From: Lingula anatina
Taxonomy: Eukaryota > Brachiopoda > Lingulata > Lingulida > Lingulidae
DNA length: 48,748 nucleotides
Assembly: GCF_001039355.2 (NCBI RefSeq)
Contig: NW_019773751.1
Coordinates: forward strand, 1-48,748
Direction: 5' to 3'
Below are positions 47,253 to 48,748 of the stretch, in pieces (the first letter of the stretch is position 1; each line of letters opens with the position of its first letter). The notes below the pieces were generated by a model. The model was not told where the DNA came from and searched no databases. It saw nothing but the letters and a program-made list of their open reading frames with translations. The position numbers and the translations under genes are program-made.

Positions 47253-47572
47253 AAAGGGACCATTCAGAATGAGAAGAGCTGAGTGCTAGCTGGTTCACAG
47301 CCTAGATATGGCAGACTTACATGAAAGGAAGACCGTTTAATCCTTTAATGGTCTCTCCGCCTCTTGCAAGCCTCCACACACGTCATTCCGGCAGGGGCAC
47401 AGTAATTAAAACTCGTCTCAATACGACCAGTCGAGGGACGATGGGGAGGCATGTGAGAGGCCCAGAGACCATAGTACAGGATTAAGCGGTCTTCCTTTCA
47501 TGTATAGGTCACCCATATTTAGGTCGTGGACCAGCTAGCATTCGGCTCTTCTCATTCTGAATGGCCCCTATT
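47253..47572. mobile_element. MITE-like foldback element, about 320 bp
   Basis: Long imperfect inverted repeats of about 100 bp: the left arm begins GGGACCATTCAGAATGAGAAG.. and includes TGCTAGCTGGT, CATGAAAGGAAGACCG and TGGTCTCT; the right arm (47466-47570) is its complement. Short spacer without coding potential. Flanks are TA-rich (CCTATAAA, TATTAGTA), which fits a TA-type target but does not prove it. Confidence 0.7.
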
Positions 47573-47859
47573 AGTATGTTGTATAGTCGATACCCAATGC
47601 CTCAAACAGCAGCACAGAAACCAATTCAAGAACCTGCCTGCAGACTTGATCACAATTCCGTCAATCTCAGTTCCTCTCTCTGTACACATATACATTACAT
47701 ACAATTATGTATTTATTGGAGATCAAAGGACGTCGTGGGAAACCCTGTCAGCAATCAATAGCCTGGCAACCTGGCATTTCCTTGCTCTCATTGATTATTT
47801 ATTGCACTGTGTAGTGGATATATGACCACTGAGGACTGACATAAGATGAGTTGGATGGT

Positions 47860-48030
47860 AAAAAACGTACATGTATGTACATGTACGACCTTGCAAATCT
47901 GAGAACAGACGTACAGACAGATAGACAGACAGACAGAAAAACAAACAGGTAAAGACACAGACAGACAAATAGACAGGTAGAGAAAGGCAACTTAAGACAA
48001 ACAAACCAACTAGCTAGGCAGACAAGCAGA
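47860..48030. repeat. GTAC-rich palindrome and GACA-type simple repeats
   Basis: ACATGTATGTACATGTAC at 47870-47886, followed by irregular (ACAG/ATAG)n units to about 48030. Confidence 0.75.
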
Positions 48031-48078
48031 CTTACAGATAGTCGGGCCAATATATTCAATTACTAGTATCATCATTTA

Positions 48079-48424
48079 ATTAAAGGGATAATAACTCTTC
48101 ATTTTGGCCAAAAAATGAATTTTCCTGGAGTAAACAACAATTTTCCCATACTTACCAATGGTTAATGAATCCATTTTTACATTCAAAGTTAGTCCCTGGT
48201 TTTTTTCTAAAAAGTTTGGTTTTTTGTTAAAATCTCTTAAGAGATTATAACAGAGTATAGCCATCAATGGAGGTCACGTGGTCTGAAGACAAGCTCAGAT
48301 ATCAGAATAATAGCTATAACTGCTGTTTTTGTTGTAAAACAGAATATATTATATTTCTATGAGTTATTCACAATGTTTTTATTGGGAAATATAGACCTCA
48401 TATGAAGAGTTATTATCCCTTTAA
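48079..48424. mobile_element. MITE-like element, about 345 bp
   Basis: Inverted ends of about 24 bp: TTAAAGGGATAATAACTC.. at 48079 and its complement at 48401-48424. AT-rich interior without coding potential; a TA lies just outside both ends. Confidence 0.65.
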
Positions 48425-48653
48425 GTAACTTGGGAAAGCAAAAGTTAAAGTATGGACAAACATGTACTCACTCTTTATTGTATCATGAACAAAATCCATT
48501 TCCATGCTTGCTGTTGTGGCTTCACCAACACAACTTATCCACGGGTGACAGATGCGATTTTCAGCTTGGTCTGGCTACCTAAAATAATAAAAATATTAAG
48601 CATTATTTACAAAAAAAAGTCCTTTACTTGTAACTGATAAGACAAAATGACTT

Positions 48654-48748
48654 TAGGCCACACTTTTTTTATTTTTATGGATGACATCCTGCGCGCGCAC
48701 CGATTTTCGCCCGTTCTCCGAAAAAAAAAAAAAAAATCCCCCCCCCCC
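48654..48748 (+). repeat. Dispersed repeat, copy 2, and low-complexity window end
   Basis: GGCCACACTTTTTTTATTTT, GGATGACATCCT, a GC-rich part and a poly-A run repeat the pattern at 19908-20000. A poly-C run closes the window, possibly a sequencing or contig-end artefact. Confidence 0.6.

Overview
The window looks like nuclear DNA of an animal, most likely a marine invertebrate (mollusc, other lophotrochozoan, or lancelet-like). It is AT-rich. Its genes are small and split by introns with GT..AG ends. It carries a HEPN-NACHT-LRR immune-receptor gene, PAN/Apple plus AbfB lectin-like genes, the last exons of ribosomal protein SA (RPSA), and many DNA transposons and MITE-like repeats. The species cannot be fixed from sequence alone.

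Layout. 1-6.9 kb: two tandem minus-strand copies of a secreted PAN/Apple-AbfB gene; the left copy runs off the window edge. A decayed LINE fragment lies between them. 7.6-11.4 kb: a diverged array of promoter/leader-like units. 11.9-16.4 kb: a two-exon HEPN-NACHT-LRR gene that appears intact. 17.5-19.9 kb: its tandem pseudogene copy, which lost HEPN and Walker A and has two frameshifts; the 3' flanks are duplicated as well. 22.5-23.2 kb: the last two coding exons of RPSA on the minus strand, with no upstream exons visible. 23.8-26.0 kb: a duplicated promoter-like segment, one copy split by a 775-bp insertion. 26.6-28.3 kb: two head-to-head halves of a Tc1/mariner-type element.

28.4-40.0 kb: a Polinton/Maverick-like element of about 11.6 kb with terminal inverted repeats. 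It carries a protein-primed-type DNA polymerase B gene with N-terminal zinc fingers and an OTU-like motif, a divergent BIR gene, and an integrase remnant. An 84-bp repeat array rich in CCAAT boxes sits between the polymerase and BIR genes. The polymerase is interrupted by an assembly gap with a near-identical 1.09-kb copy on each side, and it has an in-frame stop. No capsid, ATPase or protease gene was recognised.

40-48.7 kb: mostly non-coding, with one unrecognised three-exon minus-strand gene (43.7-46.0 kb), two MITE-like palindromic elements, simple repeats, and a low-complexity end. 

How it works together: the left half is a locus of candidate recognition and defence genes (lectin-like proteins and an NLR) shaped by tandem duplication. 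The right half holds a virus-related transposon whose cargo (BIR, OTU-like) suggests manipulation of host apoptosis or ubiquitin signalling. No functional link between the halves is shown by the sequence.
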